Numbered from the stretch's first letter, positions 32,976-43,114 are shown. The stretch is 43,917 nt of DNA from Microcystis wesenbergii FACHB-1317 (GCF_014696875.1 NZ_JACJQV010000115.1:1-43917), one strand, 5' to 3'. The notes: generated by a model from the sequence alone, not told the origin. Numbers and translations: made by a program.

Positions 32976-35900
32976 TTACTCCCACTCCTGTAAGTCTCTG
33001 AGCCAATTTTGCAGCAAGCTAGTTAATTGAGTACGGCGAGTTTCAAAATTGCCAGCAATTGAGAGCAAGCTAACCCCCACCAGCAATCCGATAATCCATT
33101 TAAGCAGAGGATAAAGGGAAATCAAAATTACCAACTGATAGAAAGCATTAGCCACAAAAGTAAAAGTGCCAAGATAGAGGAAGGCGCGAATTCGTAAGGC
33201 TAATCCGGCAAAAATTGCCACTAAACTGAGGATGCCAGGCAGGATTCCCGTCTGATGATGAAACCAGAGAGCCGCACTAGCAATAATGCCTGTTCCCAAG
33301 AGGCGAAGCAGGTGGCGCAAGGATTTGCCTTGCCTCCCCTGACAGGTAGGTTCTATCCAGACAAGACAGAGGATAGACAATCCGACAAGACTGCTGTAGG
33401 CGAAGGGAGTTGCCAGAGAGAAATCCGCCAGCCCAAGGGCGATCGCCCAATTCACTAACAAGAGGGTAAGATAGCGCCACCGGGGTTGCTGCCGCAGCCA
33501 AGCCAGCCAAGCATAGAATCCAGCCACCACCAGCAAACTTAGGGGATTGAGCTTGTCTAAACTGCCCCCAAGGGCGAGTCCTGGAAGAACAAGAGCGAGG
33601 AATTGCCAAGGACGAGGTGGCCAGCCCCAAAGCCGCCAAGGGAGCAGATAGGTGAAAACAGCCACCCCAGAGGCGATTACTCCCAACCAAGAAACTAGGT
33701 ATTGAGAGAAGAATTCCATCGGAGGAATAGTATTGACAGCATAGGCCCCAATCCCAGTCGCTTCTAGAATACCCAGATAGACCCAGATTTCAGCGATCGC
33801 CTGGTCAGGATGGTTGCGCCCTTGCCAGATAGCATAACGAGTCAAAAAGATACCGGTTGCCAATCCCAACAGTTGATTGACTGCAACGGGATAGAATAAA
33901 GCCCCTAGTAACAGGCAACTGCCCAAAGCCCAGTGCAGGTGGGCAACCAACTTCAATTCTGAGGCCGTCAGATACAAGTAGCCAGCCAACCAGGGAGAGA
34001 GCAATCGATAGCCGTAAACCAAGCTGGCGGCCAGGGCTGCCATTGCCAAAAATTGATCGCCTTGGGACAGGTCGGCAATTTGATAAAACAATAGCTCGTA
34101 GGCTGAGATGGAGATCCCGCCAATTCCCAGGTACAACAAGGGCTTCCTGGCCGGAGAGCGCCGCCCAACTCCGATGGCAATCAGTACCAGTCCCAGAGAA
34201 CTCAAGCCAGTCCAACTACTGAAAAATCCCCAACGCAGAGCCGCTCCTAAGGCCCCATAGAGCAAGGGTAGGATATTCCAGCTATTGAGCATTTCCCGCC
34301 TGTGAGATCTGTGCCACCAATCTCCCAACAGTTGGGTAAGCAATCCCAAGAGAATATTGGCGATCGCCAGGGCAATTAAAGACTGCTTAGTTAGGTTGAG
34401 AACTTCGATGGTGAACAGTTCCAAGCTCCAGCCTACCCCGTAGATGCCCCAGTTACTCGGATCGAGGTAGCTTCGATAGGCGATCGCCCCTAAAGTCAGG
34501 GCAGCCCCTAGGACAGAGAGGCTTGAGGCCGCCATCCAATCCGAGTAAACGGCTAGAGAATGGAGAGTCAGGGCGACTAACTCCAGACTACAGAGGGCAA
34601 TTGCCCAGCCATCGAGGGACTGGGTATAGAGGGCGGCAAGTTGGCTCTGGCGGCGCAAGAACCAACTTCGCAGCATCCAGAGGACAGCTAAGAGCAAGGC
34701 AACTGCCAGCAACCAGCCGTCAATTGAACGCAAAGCCCATCCCGCCCAACCATCCCACAGGCAAATTCCCCACAAAGCCAGAGCGAAGCCGATGGTAAGG
34801 GTAACTGCCGCCCCTTGTTGTAAATAATAGGCATGAACCAGCATCAACCCAGTTGCTATTCCTAAGCCGATTAGCCTGTACCCTGTCAGCCCTAGCAAGG
34901 GCAACTGGACTAGGGATAAGGTGGCAATACTCAACCAGATTGCTGAGGGAAAACGGGGAGGTTGCCAACTGCGATAGGCGGTTGCTCCCATAAGCAAGAG
35001 CGACAAGAGGAGAGTGCGGAAAGGCTCCTGCACTATCGAGGTGTTAGCTACCAGAATCGACAACTCCAGACTACAGAGGGCGATTGCCCAGCCATCGCAG
35101 GCGCGGGCATAGAGGAGGGCAAGTTTAGAAGTACGCTGGCTCAACCAATAGCGCAACGGCCAGAGGGGGATAAGGGCGATTGCCCCCGCCAACAGCCAAT
35201 CTAATCCAGAGAGAGGCAATCTCTCTAGTAAGGCAACGCTCAAGCCCAAGGACAAGCCTACCGTGATGGCAGCCGCTGCTAATTTTTGTAGGCGATGAGT
35301 CTGGAAGAACATCAACCCAGTGGCGATCGCAAAGGTGACTAGGCGGGTTTCTCCCCCTACCCAGGTGGGAATTTGGGCAACTAACAGGACTGAGATGCTC
35401 AACCAAATGACTAGGTTAGGTTGGCGCGAGGGTTGCCAACTGCGATAAGCTGTCGCCCCCATCAGCAGCCAAGTGGCGATCGCTTCTCTACCGTCTGGAG
35501 AATTAAGGACATTGCCAGAAAGCGCCAATAACATCAGGAGCGAGAGGCAAGTTGCCCAACCATCGCTAACCTGGGCATAAATTCTCGCCAAATTATTCGG
35601 TAATGCCCTTAAGCATTGGCGGAGAATCCACAAGCTTGTCGCAGTAATTACCCCTGCCAACAGCCAGCTTGCTTCTTGCCGCAATGCCCAACCAAAACTG
35701 CCATCCCACAAAGACAGTGCCAGCCAACTCAAGCCAAAACCTACGGTAATCGCTGCTGCTGCTACCTGCTCTAAGTTACGGCTATTGACGAACATCAATC
35801 CTGTAGCTATCCCTAAGCTAATTGAGGCAATTCCTGGTTCCAACCCTTGCGGGGGTCGGGCTGTTAAGATAAGCCACTGCCACAGGGCTAAAGCGTCTAT

Positions 35901-38096
35901 ACTCAACCAACTGGCAACTTCCCGCCGAGCCAGATTCCAAGTTCCCACCCCAGTCAGGGCCAGGGGAGCCAAACCCCAGACTAAGCCCCACTCTAGCCCC
36001 ATAAGCGGGCGCTCCAACACAGAGGTCAACTGGGCGAAAACTGCCCCCTGATTGAGGACAAACAAGCCATAGGATAGCCCTGCCAAGATTAGTCCCAGCT
36101 TCCAAGTTGTGTGGTGTAGGAGATGGAGCAAGGAAGTAGGAGGAAAGGGCTGTTTCACGCTGAATGCCAATTCCAGCACCGCCAGCATGATTAAAATCAC
36201 GCCCCAAACTGCCCAACTCAGCCTTGGCCATCCCCAGTCAATCGCCAAAATTAGGGTGAGCAAGCCAGCTAGGTGAGTGAGATAGGCCAGGGAGAGAAAA
36301 CGGCGGGAAATCTCTTGAAGGGAAGCTAGTTTGACTTGCCGTTGGCTGAAAATTACTAACGCCAGGGTTGAAGCTGCCAAGTTGAGCGTCCTCAAGGCAG
36401 GATTGACTAAGGAGCAAAAGGTCAAGGTTGTTCCCCAGAACAAGGCTATCGAGCCGGTAAAAGAGGCTAATTCCCGCTTGCCCAATTGGGAGAACCAATC
36501 TGTCAGGAATAGGATTAAGACTAGGTAAGGAAAGAGAACTAAGCTTAGTAACGCCCAAGGGGTAGCTTCAGCGCCAGTTAAACCAGTCCCCAAGGTGATT
36601 GCCCCTTGCCTGAAAGTGTCTGGAAGTAAGCGCCAAGCCAGCCACAACCCCTGCAACCCAATCAGCAAGGCTGCTGCCAAGTCGAACTTCCGCCAGGAGT
36701 AACCGATGCGTCGGGCAAAAAACAGGAGTGATAAACCACTCACTGCTAGGGCTTGCCAAGGTGTTTCACCCACCGACAGTAACCAACCTAGCAGCAGCAA
36801 GCTACCGCCGATACGCTGCCACAAGGAAACAGATTGTCTGGTCTGCCAACTGGCTAACCAGCCGCAAATCCCCACAGCCAGCCCCAATTGGCTAATCTCT
36901 ACCTGAGCGATAAAAATTGCCCGCACCAGCAGGATAACTAGCCCATAGACGACAATTGCCTCATTTAAGCTAAAAGGGGCTAATCTCTCTCTGCTTGATT
37001 CTCCTTCTTGTCTAGCTTTTTCAGGAAAGCGGGAAAGGGCCATCAGAGTTGTTCCTACCACTCCCAAGTAAGTTGCCAGCAAGGGAAACCCCCCAATTGC
37101 CCATCCCCAATGCAGATAGCTCAATCCCAAATGATTCGGCAGACTTTGAGAAAATCCTGCCGGGCCAGTTCCCCCGTACCTCCCCCGGAATAGTTGAACT
37201 GTTACGGCGGTAAGGGAAAGGGCAGCCACTACCACAATCAACCAGTCTAGAGGGTTGCGCCACAAGCCCAAGCTATCCATGGCCAGAAAATTCATCGGTA
37301 CTAGCAACAGAGTAACCAGGCGCAAAGCCTGACTGGTCAGGCGCAGGCGCGGCTGTTGGCTACTCCAAAAACTGGCTCCCCAAAAAGCTAAAGTATAAAG
37401 CCACAAAACCCCATACTGTCCGGCGCTTGAGAATTTTTCCCAAAAGTTGGCGGCGAGGACACCAGAGGAGATGACCACCATGAAGACTCCCAACAGCAGC
37501 AGCCAGAGGACGCTCAATTCTGCCATCAGAGACTGTAACATTTGTCCAAACTGGCTGGGAGTTTCCTGCCGTCGAGGAGATGTTGGCGGCTGTGGCGGGA
37601 TTCTACGGGGAGCTTCTGGCCGTCGAGAAGGTAGCGCGGGTGGGGGAGTTTGCTGGGAGGAGATGGGGTCTGGCAGCGGCTCTCTGGTAGGGGCAGTTGT
37701 CAGTATAGGCATGACACAGGAGAGGTTTTCCCGACACAGTTGCTTGACTTGAGACTCCTCAAGTAATCCTAATTGGAGCCATTGTTCTAAACCTTGTAGT
37801 AGAGAGGGATGGGAAGCTCTCACTCTTATAACAACCCGGATTTGAGAAGCAGTCAGCCAGCCTCGCTCCTGCCATTGCCCCAAACCTTCTAAAAAGTTAG
37901 ATAAAGGGACGCTGGTGGTTATTGTCAGAGCGAGGGTTTCTTGAATTGAATTTTCTCTCGCATTTATTGCTAATTCTAGTCTTTTGTCGGCAATCAACTC
38001 TAATTCTAGCCATTGATTGAGAGCTAGTAAAAGTTCGGCTGGCGAGTTGGGATTGACGATTTCTATTGGGATGATTCGCTTCTCTTGAAAGGACAT
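32976..38096 (-). CDS. Giant polytopic membrane protein (1706 aa)
   Basis: The first 185 residues are soluble and hold three helical repeats of the form 'LLLALNQWLELELIADKRLELA', 'FLEGLGQWQERGWLTASQIRVV', 'LLQGLEQWLQLGLLEESQVKQL', followed by a Pro-rich linker. The rest is a series of some 40 hydrophobic segments without charged catalytic motifs. In the middle (about 34460-35880) a 155-165-residue block occurs three times, each with GIATGLM, AAAAITVGF, IYA...DGWA and LLMGATAYRSWQP. Similar very large membrane proteins with DUF2157-like regions occur in cyanobacteria; function unknown. Sample lines are visibly richer in G+C than neighbours (for example 60% in 33481-33540). The coiled-coil gene 38195-38959 precedes it by 98 bp, so they may be cotranscribed. 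Confidence 0.8.
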   Translation of the reverse strand: MSFQEKRIIPIEIVNPNSPAELLLALNQWLELELIADKRLELAINARENSIQETLALTITTSVPLSNFLEGLGQWQERGWLTASQIRVVIRVRASHPSLLQGLEQWLQLGLLEESQVKQLCRENLSCVMPILTTAPTREPLPDPISSQQTPPPALPSRRPEAPRRIPPQPPTSPRRQETPSQFGQMLQSLMAELSVLWLLLLGVFMVVISSGVLAANFWEKFSSAGQYGVLWLYTLAFWGASFWSSQQPRLRLTSQALRLVTLLLVPMNFLAMDSLGLWRNPLDWLIVVVAALSLTAVTVQLFRGRYGGTGPAGFSQSLPNHLGLSYLHWGWAIGGFPLLATYLGVVGTTLMALSRFPEKARQEGESSRERLAPFSLNEAIVVYGLVILLVRAIFIAQVEISQLGLAVGICGWLASWQTRQSVSLWQRIGGSLLLLGWLLSVGETPWQALAVSGLSLLFFARRIGYSWRKFDLAAALLIGLQGLWLAWRLLPDTFRQGAITLGTGLTGAEATPWALLSLVLFPYLVLILFLTDWFSQLGKRELASFTGSIALFWGTTLTFCSLVNPALRTLNLAASTLALVIFSQRQVKLASLQEISRRFLSLAYLTHLAGLLTLILAIDWGWPRLSWAVWGVILIMLAVLELAFSVKQPFPPTSLLHLLHHTTWKLGLILAGLSYGLFVLNQGAVFAQLTSVLERPLMGLEWGLVWGLAPLALTGVGTWNLARREVASWLSIDALALWQWLILTARPPQGLEPGIASISLGIATGLMFVNSRNLEQVAAAAITVGFGLSWLALSLWDGSFGWALRQEASWLLAGVITATSLWILRQCLRALPNNLARIYAQVSDGWATCLSLLMLLALSGNVLNSPDGREAIATWLLMGATAYRSWQPSRQPNLVIWLSISVLLVAQIPTWVGGETRLVTFAIATGLMFFQTHRLQKLAAAAITVGLSLGLSVALLERLPLSGLDWLLAGAIALIPLWPLRYWLSQRTSKLALLYARACDGWAIALCSLELSILVANTSIVQEPFRTLLLSLLLMGATAYRSWQPPRFPSAIWLSIATLSLVQLPLLGLTGYRLIGLGIATGLMLVHAYYLQQGAAVTLTIGFALALWGICLWDGWAGWALRSIDGWLLAVALLLAVLWMLRSWFLRRQSQLAALYTQSLDGWAIALCSLELVALTLHSLAVYSDWMAASSLSVLGAALTLGAIAYRSYLDPSNWGIYGVGWSLELFTIEVLNLTKQSLIALAIANILLGLLTQLLGDWWHRSHRREMLNSWNILPLLYGALGAALRWGFFSSWTGLSSLGLVLIAIGVGRRSPARKPLLYLGIGGISISAYELLFYQIADLSQGDQFLAMAALAASLVYGYRLLSPWLAGYLYLTASELKLVAHLHWALGSCLLLGALFYPVAVNQLLGLATGIFLTRYAIWQGRNHPDQAIAEIWVYLGILEATGIGAYAVNTIPPMEFFSQYLVSWLGVIASGVAVFTYLLPWRLWGWPPRPWQFLALVLPGLALGGSLDKLNPLSLLVVAGFYAWLAWLRQQPRWRYLTLLLVNWAIALGLADFSLATPFAYSSLVGLSILCLVWIEPTCQGRQGKSLRHLLRLLGTGIIASAALWFHHQTGILPGILSLVAIFAGLALRIRAFLYLGTFTFVANAFYQLVILISLYPLLKWIIGLLVGVSLLSIAGNFETRRTQLTSLLQNWLRDLQEWE

Positions 38097-38194
38097 AAGT
38101 AATCAGATAAAGTTAAAGTTAACTGTGGAGACAAGGGAACGGGGAACAGTAAGGGTTTCAGCCTTGGTTAGCTCTCTTAAGAAATTAATCTCAT

Positions 38195-38959
38195 CTAAGC
38201 TGTCTTGAAAAAGCGAATAATCTCTCGTACATGATTGAGAAATTGACTGTCTTCTGTCAGTTGTGCGATCGCATTTTGTGCTTCCTGAGATAAGGTTTCA
38301 TGTTCAACCTGATTTTTCGCCTCCAATTTTTCTAGTAAGGCTTTCAGTCGGGCTAATTCTTGGCGAGTTATTTGGACTTCTTCTTGCTGTATATTTACTT
38401 CTGTATCGAGTTTTTCCCTAATTGTTGCCAGATTATCCTCTAAAATAGAAACGCGATTACGCAACTCTACTACATCCTCTCTGGGATACTTAATCTGTTG
38501 TCGAATCATTGACAAACGCACGGCTAAATATTGATAAGCTCGAATCGCCGGGCGTAAAGCTGTCAATAATAAAGTTGCACCGGAACTCACATATCCTACT
38601 GCACTAATTCCCGTTGCTGCTAAGGTATAAAGTCCAATTCCTGACAGCAAATGTAAGGCGATTGCGAGCCGAATTGACCAATGCGCTACTGTCTTAACAT
38701 AATCAACTTGTTTCCGATCTACGGGAATATTTTTTGCTTGAGAAATTGCTGCTTCTGCGATGACTTCCTGGGCATCAAAATAAATGTTCCAAGGAACAGT
38801 CACAATCACTAACAACCACCAAAAACTGGCGATCCCAATCAACCAATCGATTAAATTTCCTGACGGGATGTGCAACCATTGTAAAACCCCAAAAGCTAGT
38901 AAGACTAAGGCTCCAAAAATCACACAAAATCCGATAAATCCTAGGTAGCTTAAAAACAT
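38195..38959 (-). CDS. Membrane and coiled-coil protein
   Basis: 254 residues. Three or four hydrophobic segments (about 5-30, 35-58, 95-118 and 120-145 with Gly/Ala-rich LLSGIGLYTLAATGISAVGY) are followed by a coiled coil (about 165-235: EDVVELRNRVSILEDNLATIREKLDTEVNIQQEEV). I choose ATG 38959 because GAGGTG lies eight bases upstream; the longer frame from 39073 has 38 extra residues with no ribosome site. I do not recognise the family. The cytosolic coil could bridge to a partner, possibly the soluble front of the giant membrane protein encoded next on the same strand. Confidence 0.7.
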   Translation of the reverse strand: MFLSYLGFIGFCVIFGALVLLAFGVLQWLHIPSGNLIDWLIGIASFWWLLVIVTVPWNIYFDAQEVIAEAAISQAKNIPVDRKQVDYVKTVAHWSIRLAIALHLLSGIGLYTLAATGISAVGYVSSGATLLLTALRPAIRAYQYLAVRLSMIRQQIKYPREDVVELRNRVSILEDNLATIREKLDTEVNIQQEEVQITRQELARLKALLEKLEAKNQVEHETLSQEAQNAIAQLTEDSQFLNHVREIIRFFKTA

Positions 38960-39557
38960 CTCAATCACCTCTTTTTTATTTCTCTTTACTGGCTCTACCG
39001 AACTTAGTATGCTAAACTGATGATTGAAAAAGGGAACGGGGAACGGGGAAAAGGGTTGAGATTTTGGCAACAACTAAGAAATGATTATTGAACGAAAAGG
39101 TGACGTTATGGACAATAAGCAGAGAATAGTCTGGTTTTTTTTAGTGCTTGAACCTTAGCAAAGCTGAGTCAAAAACATCGCAAACAATTGACAAAAATTG
39201 CGGCAATGTCTGTCTATATAAGGGTTTCATTCTTTATAACCCCGTCCATTGCATAAGACAAACCGAAGAACCTGTTATTTTTACATAACAGGTTCGGTAG
39301 AACCCTCTTTTTTATGCTAGAAAAAGGTTGGTCAAGTTTCACTAGCGGTTGTGACACTTTGTGAATTTACCCATAAAATAGCCTAATTGTGAACCATAAC
39401 TTGGCTGTTTGACAACGAGTATAGTGTAGGTTGGGTTGCAGCATGAAACCCAACGCCCGCTCATGTTACGCTACTGCTAACCCATCCTACAAATAATTGT
39501 GTCTCCCTACTTAAATTGAGAAAATAAGGGTGATCGATCCATGAAGGTTATCAATTT
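38960..39557. other. 598-bp spacer with hairpins, no gene
   Basis: No convincing gene; a 25-codon frame at 39081 lacks support. Two structures are visible. GAACCTGTTAT (39268-39278) pairs with ATAACAGGTTC (39285-39295), an 11-bp stem followed by CTCTTTTTT on the plus strand, so it is terminator-like. TGTAGGTTGGGTT...AACCCATCCTACA (39425-39491) is a dispersed inverted repeat. No plus-strand gene precedes the first hairpin. Confidence 0.6.
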
Positions 39558-40001
39558 TTAGAGAATTGTTAGATAAGTATCTAGAGATTCGGAGGGTAGA
39601 ACTTTCAAAGTTTGGTTTTGTAGGTCTAATTCTAAACCCAGTGCTTCTAGGGGGATTACTCCAATTAAAGGATCGCGACCACCGGGTAATTCTAAACATT
39701 CAAAAGTTCCCTCGCGACCACAAAGCAATATTTTAGCATCCTGAAAGACTCTCGCTTTGCTCAATCCAGTTGCGGTACTAACATCGACTTCTTTAAGTAA
39801 ATCTAGCCCCAGTCTGTCAATAATATTAGCAGGTAAACAGAGGGTTGTTGCTCCCGTATCAACTAAAACTTTTGGTAAAGTAACAGAGCGAATTTCTGAA
39901 GGAGAGATAAAACCTCTAGCAGCTGCTGATTCATCGGCACGATTAATTATTGTTAAAGGGATGAAAACTTTGCCCATCGGATTTGTCTGTTTCTTTTCCA
40001 T
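39558..40001 (-). CDS. Retropepsin-like aspartic protease (clan AA)
   Basis: 147 residues. LVDTGATTLCLP contains the catalytic D48-T-G-A, and the later GREGTFECLELPGGRDPLIGVIPLEALGLELD segment is the second beta half of the single-domain fold. The family (retroviral-type aspartyl protease) must dimerise to be active. It is cytosolic, with no signal peptide. Starts at 40001 and 39977 (MGKVFIPL) are both possible; neither has a clear ribosome site. It stands alone; GATTACT repeats upstream (40200-40240) separate it from the GH57 gene. Confidence 0.82.
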   Translation of the reverse strand: MEKKQTNPMGKVFIPLTIINRADESAAARGFISPSEIRSVTLPKVLVDTGATTLCLPANIIDRLGLDLLKEVDVSTATGLSKARVFQDAKILLCGREGTFECLELPGGRDPLIGVIPLEALGLELDLQNQTLKVLPSESLDTYLTIL

Positions 40002-40242
40002 ATTATTATTTAGTAATCCCTATAATTAGAGAAGATATTTTTAGACTAACTAGAGATGAGAGCGGTTACTGATAACTGATACTAAATCTGGTTATTAAAA
40101 ACTGATTATTTATTCTACCCTTTGCATGAGTGCCTCTCCTCATAACTAGCCCATACTCAACGGATTTAGTATGATTCTAGCTGATAGCTGATAACCAAAA
40201 AACTGATTACTGATTACTGATTACTGATTACTGATTACTAAT
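40002..40242. repeat. Spacer with GATTACT repeats
   Basis: TGATTACTGATTACTGATTACTAA-type repeats occupy 40202-40240; the rest is A+T-rich with no gene. The repeats end at the GH57 stop region. Confidence 0.75.
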
Positions 40243-42483
40243 TTAAGGTCTTTGCAGGAAGATTAATTCTTCAACGGGGAGGAAATCATAGTATTGACCT
40301 TGATTGGCTAAAACTGCGATTAGATGGAGACGAGCATCCGGTTCAATGTGTAATCCTTCCCAGGGGACAGCAATTTCCAAACATTGATTAAAAGAAGCTT
40401 TGGCACTACTAGGAACTCGTTGCCAAGTAAAATATTCTTGAGCAACTTCTAACCAAGTAAATTCCGTGATTAAATTAACTCCTAGATGATGATGATAACC
40501 GTAATCGAGGGGCGATCGAGGGGGAATATCTGCTAGGGGAATTGGACTTTGCAGACGATGCACTTCGTCATAATACCAATATAAATGCACTTCAGGCGGT
40601 ATATCTTTGCCTAATTCTGCCCCCGGTTTCCAATCGAAACGCAGATAAAAATTGAGGTGATCCCAACCGAAAAAGAGTCTTTGCACTAAGGAAGTCCGGT
40701 GCATTGTACCACTGGCGCCGCCAATTTCGATCCGTCCAGCTTTATCCCAATCCTGTTCGTCCCCAAAACCATCGATAATGGGGTGAATGAAAGCCAGTGG
40801 ACGATTACTTTGTTTATCCCCGTGTTCTTCCACCGGTTCGAGCAAATAGGAGGGAATTGGCTCATTTAAAGCTTGATACAGAGCGATCAGGTGTTCGCGG
40901 AAAAGTTGATCAAAAATTGCGTCATGATTGGAGGAATGGCCATAACCAAACCACCAAAACCAATCGGAACCTTCCGCTGCATACAATGCTTCCCACGCAT
41001 CGGGGTTATTATCTTCCGTCGCTTCCGGGTGATTAGCGAGGGTTTGACGGGCTAAAATTAGATATTCCCAAGCCTTATTTTTAGCGGGATCGCCGATCCA
41101 AGTGGTAAAATTGGCATCGATCCAAGACCCGCTATGAAGTTGATTGACAGGGATTTTGGCATTAGCGGGAAAGCGATCGAGATATTCGGAGACGGTGACT
41201 AATTCGATCGCTTGGTGGTCGCTTAAAAGTTGATAAAGATTCTCTAGGAAGGGTAAACCGTCTTGATGATAGTTTTCCCAGCAGTTTTCGCCATCTAGCG
41301 CAATGGTAACTAACCAGGGTTTTTCTAGGGTCGTGGTTTCTGCGTTGGTTTTCAGTTGTTCGGCGATCGCTTCTAGGTGTTTAACTAAGTCTGTAGCGGC
41401 CTCTTGCGCTTTCATGCCACTATAGCTAAATCCGATCAGATCCGAGAGACGATGATCGCGGAAAACCATCGATAAATTGCCGTTGCTAGTTTCCAGACAG
41501 TAGGGACGATAAAGCAATTCTGGTTCGCTAATATTGCCTTTTTCGTCGCGATGAAAGTAATGTCCCAGAGACCAACCTAACACCCCCTCATCGGAACATA
41601 ACCACTGAAAACCCTGTTTAGCGACTGCGGGGAGAATCGCGGGACTAACGGATTGTTCCGAGGGCCAAAGTCCTCGAGGATGTTTATCAAAGCGATCAAT
41701 ATAGATTTGCCAAGCTTTCTGGAGATGGCGGGAAATATCTTCAGGATAGCGGAAATATTGGCGAGGAAGGGTCATATTCGGCACCGCTACCCTGCCGGCT
41801 TCCGAGTTAGCCAGCAGGGGTAAAATCGGATGGGTGTAGGGACTGGTAATGATTTCTAGTTGTCCAGTTTCCTGCATTAACCGATGTTGCGGCAAGATAC
41901 GACGCAGAATTTGACGCTGTTTGGAGATAATTCGCTGGCGATCGCTTAAAGTGAAGTTTTTTCCCTGTTCTAACCAGGCAGCGATTTCCGGGTCACTGTG
42001 AAAGATAGGATCGATCCAAGCGAGGTTATGCCAAGCCAAGAGATCGCTATAATCTTGCAGATGCCAATGGCTAATACACCAACTATGACCGTTTTCTTGA
42101 CGCTGTGCGTATAATTGGGCGTAACGGGGGTGCGGATCGATCAGGGTACGATGGTTAGCATCGAAAAAGTGTTCGAGGATAAAGTGTTTTTGTGCTAGGG
42201 TTAATTGCGCTTCTGGGGTGACGGTGAGGGCAAGATAGGGGTCTATAGCTAGTCCGTTGACGTAATCCTCTAATTGCAGGATTAAAGAGGGGACAAGGTT
42301 GACAGTTTGATGTAATTTGGGAAAACGTTCTAGAATCAGGATTAAATCGAGATAATCTTTCACCCCATGCAGTCGCACCCAGGGTAAGCGATATTGTCCC
42401 GAAGCGTCACTGCTAGTTTGAGAGGATTTGTAGAGGGGTTGGTGTTGATGCCAAATAAAAGCGACGTAGAGAGGATAGGCCAT
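40243..42483 (-). CDS. Glycoside hydrolase family 57 protein
   Basis: 746 residues. The GH57 signature HQHQP (12-16; H12 and H14) opens the catalytic domain. E276 in LWPSEQSV is the likely nucleophile and D343 in MVFRDHRLSD the likely acid/base. The C-terminal 250 residues are a separate domain that resembles a carbohydrate-binding region rather than a catalytic one (GGASGTMHRTSLVQ, FDWKPGAEL). GH57 enzymes include amylopullulanases, 4-alpha-glucanotransferases and branching enzymes; cyanobacterial members of this size are thought to act on glycogen-related glucans. No signal peptide, so it probably acts in the cytosol. It has no close neighbours; the 266 bp upstream to 42749 show no clear promoter. 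Confidence 0.88.
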   Translation of the reverse strand: MAYPLYVAFIWHQHQPLYKSSQTSSDASGQYRLPWVRLHGVKDYLDLILILERFPKLHQTVNLVPSLILQLEDYVNGLAIDPYLALTVTPEAQLTLAQKHFILEHFFDANHRTLIDPHPRYAQLYAQRQENGHSWCISHWHLQDYSDLLAWHNLAWIDPIFHSDPEIAAWLEQGKNFTLSDRQRIISKQRQILRRILPQHRLMQETGQLEIITSPYTHPILPLLANSEAGRVAVPNMTLPRQYFRYPEDISRHLQKAWQIYIDRFDKHPRGLWPSEQSVSPAILPAVAKQGFQWLCSDEGVLGWSLGHYFHRDEKGNISEPELLYRPYCLETSNGNLSMVFRDHRLSDLIGFSYSGMKAQEAATDLVKHLEAIAEQLKTNAETTTLEKPWLVTIALDGENCWENYHQDGLPFLENLYQLLSDHQAIELVTVSEYLDRFPANAKIPVNQLHSGSWIDANFTTWIGDPAKNKAWEYLILARQTLANHPEATEDNNPDAWEALYAAEGSDWFWWFGYGHSSNHDAIFDQLFREHLIALYQALNEPIPSYLLEPVEEHGDKQSNRPLAFIHPIIDGFGDEQDWDKAGRIEIGGASGTMHRTSLVQRLFFGWDHLNFYLRFDWKPGAELGKDIPPEVHLYWYYDEVHRLQSPIPLADIPPRSPLDYGYHHHLGVNLITEFTWLEVAQEYFTWQRVPSSAKASFNQCLEIAVPWEGLHIEPDARLHLIAVLANQGQYYDFLPVEELIFLQRP

Positions 42484-42683
42484 GATAATACCGAGAAAAA
42501 GTGCATATAACAGGCTATTTAGCCGTTATTTGGATGAGAATAGACAATAAAGCCCATTCTAGATTCTTAAAAATTGATTTCGGTCACTACCATAATCCTA
42601 TCAACTGGTTTTGAAGGGGTATCGTCTCTTTGTATTTGTTAAAGGATCGGATTCGGTTTAGCAGAGTGAGTTAGGCAAGAATA

Positions 42684-42971
42684 ACTTAGGTGATATATCG
42701 ACAAATTTAATCTTGTCCCTAACCCACCACGATAAAACTTTAAGAGATTATGGCACTAACGAGAGACTATCAAGAGACAATCAACGAACGAGTTCAAAAA
42801 GACCCCGAATTCGCCAAAGCTTTGCTAGATGAAGCACTGATTCTCTTTTTAAATGGAGAACCAGGGACAGCGCGCCTCATTTTACGAGATTTGGTTAACT
42901 CAGGTTTTCGAGAGAAAATTAAGATCTAAACTTAGGTAATTTATCGACAAATTTAATCTTACCTCTAACCC
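42684..42971. repeat. Pair of 42-bp direct repeats flanking a small gene
   Basis: Copy one lies at 42684-42725 and copy two at 42930-42971, with about five mismatches (core TATCGACAAATTTAATCTT). They bracket the antitoxin-like gene at 42750-42929 from just before its start to one base after its stop. They could be operators, or the footprint of a duplication or insertion. Confidence 0.8.
42750..42929 (+). CDS. Orphan antitoxin-like small protein (59 aa)
   Basis: The frame MALTRDYQETINERVQKDPEF... ALLDEALILFLNGEPGTARLILRDLVN matches the N-terminal half of HigA-like addiction-module antidotes, which normally continue into an HTH domain. Here it ends after NSGFREKIKI, so the HTH is missing; it is truncated or a family of its own. 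No toxin gene (HigB/RelE type) follows. A weak AAGAG sequence precedes the ATG. It is flanked by 42-bp direct repeats. Confidence 0.6.
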   Translation: MALTRDYQETINERVQKDPEFAKALLDEALILFLNGEPGTARLILRDLVNSGFREKIKI

Positions 42972-43114
42972 TAAATAAGTGCATTACGCCGTGCTAATAC
43001 ACTCGACATTGATCTTAATTTCTTGAAAAGATATAAACTTAATTACAACATTACATATTATTACAGCTAGAATTGACGGTCATCACAAGATCAAGGAGGA
43101 AAAATAGACTGAGG

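Noticed and set aside
32807-33001. 64-codon frame downstream of the HEAT gene
   Set aside because: No ribosome site or recognisable family, overlaps the 3' end of the giant gene; likely chance.
33255-37752. Multiple frames on both strands inside the giant membrane-protein gene
   Set aside because: One uninterrupted 1706-codon frame with consistent hydrophobic periodicity explains the region; the others are its shadows.
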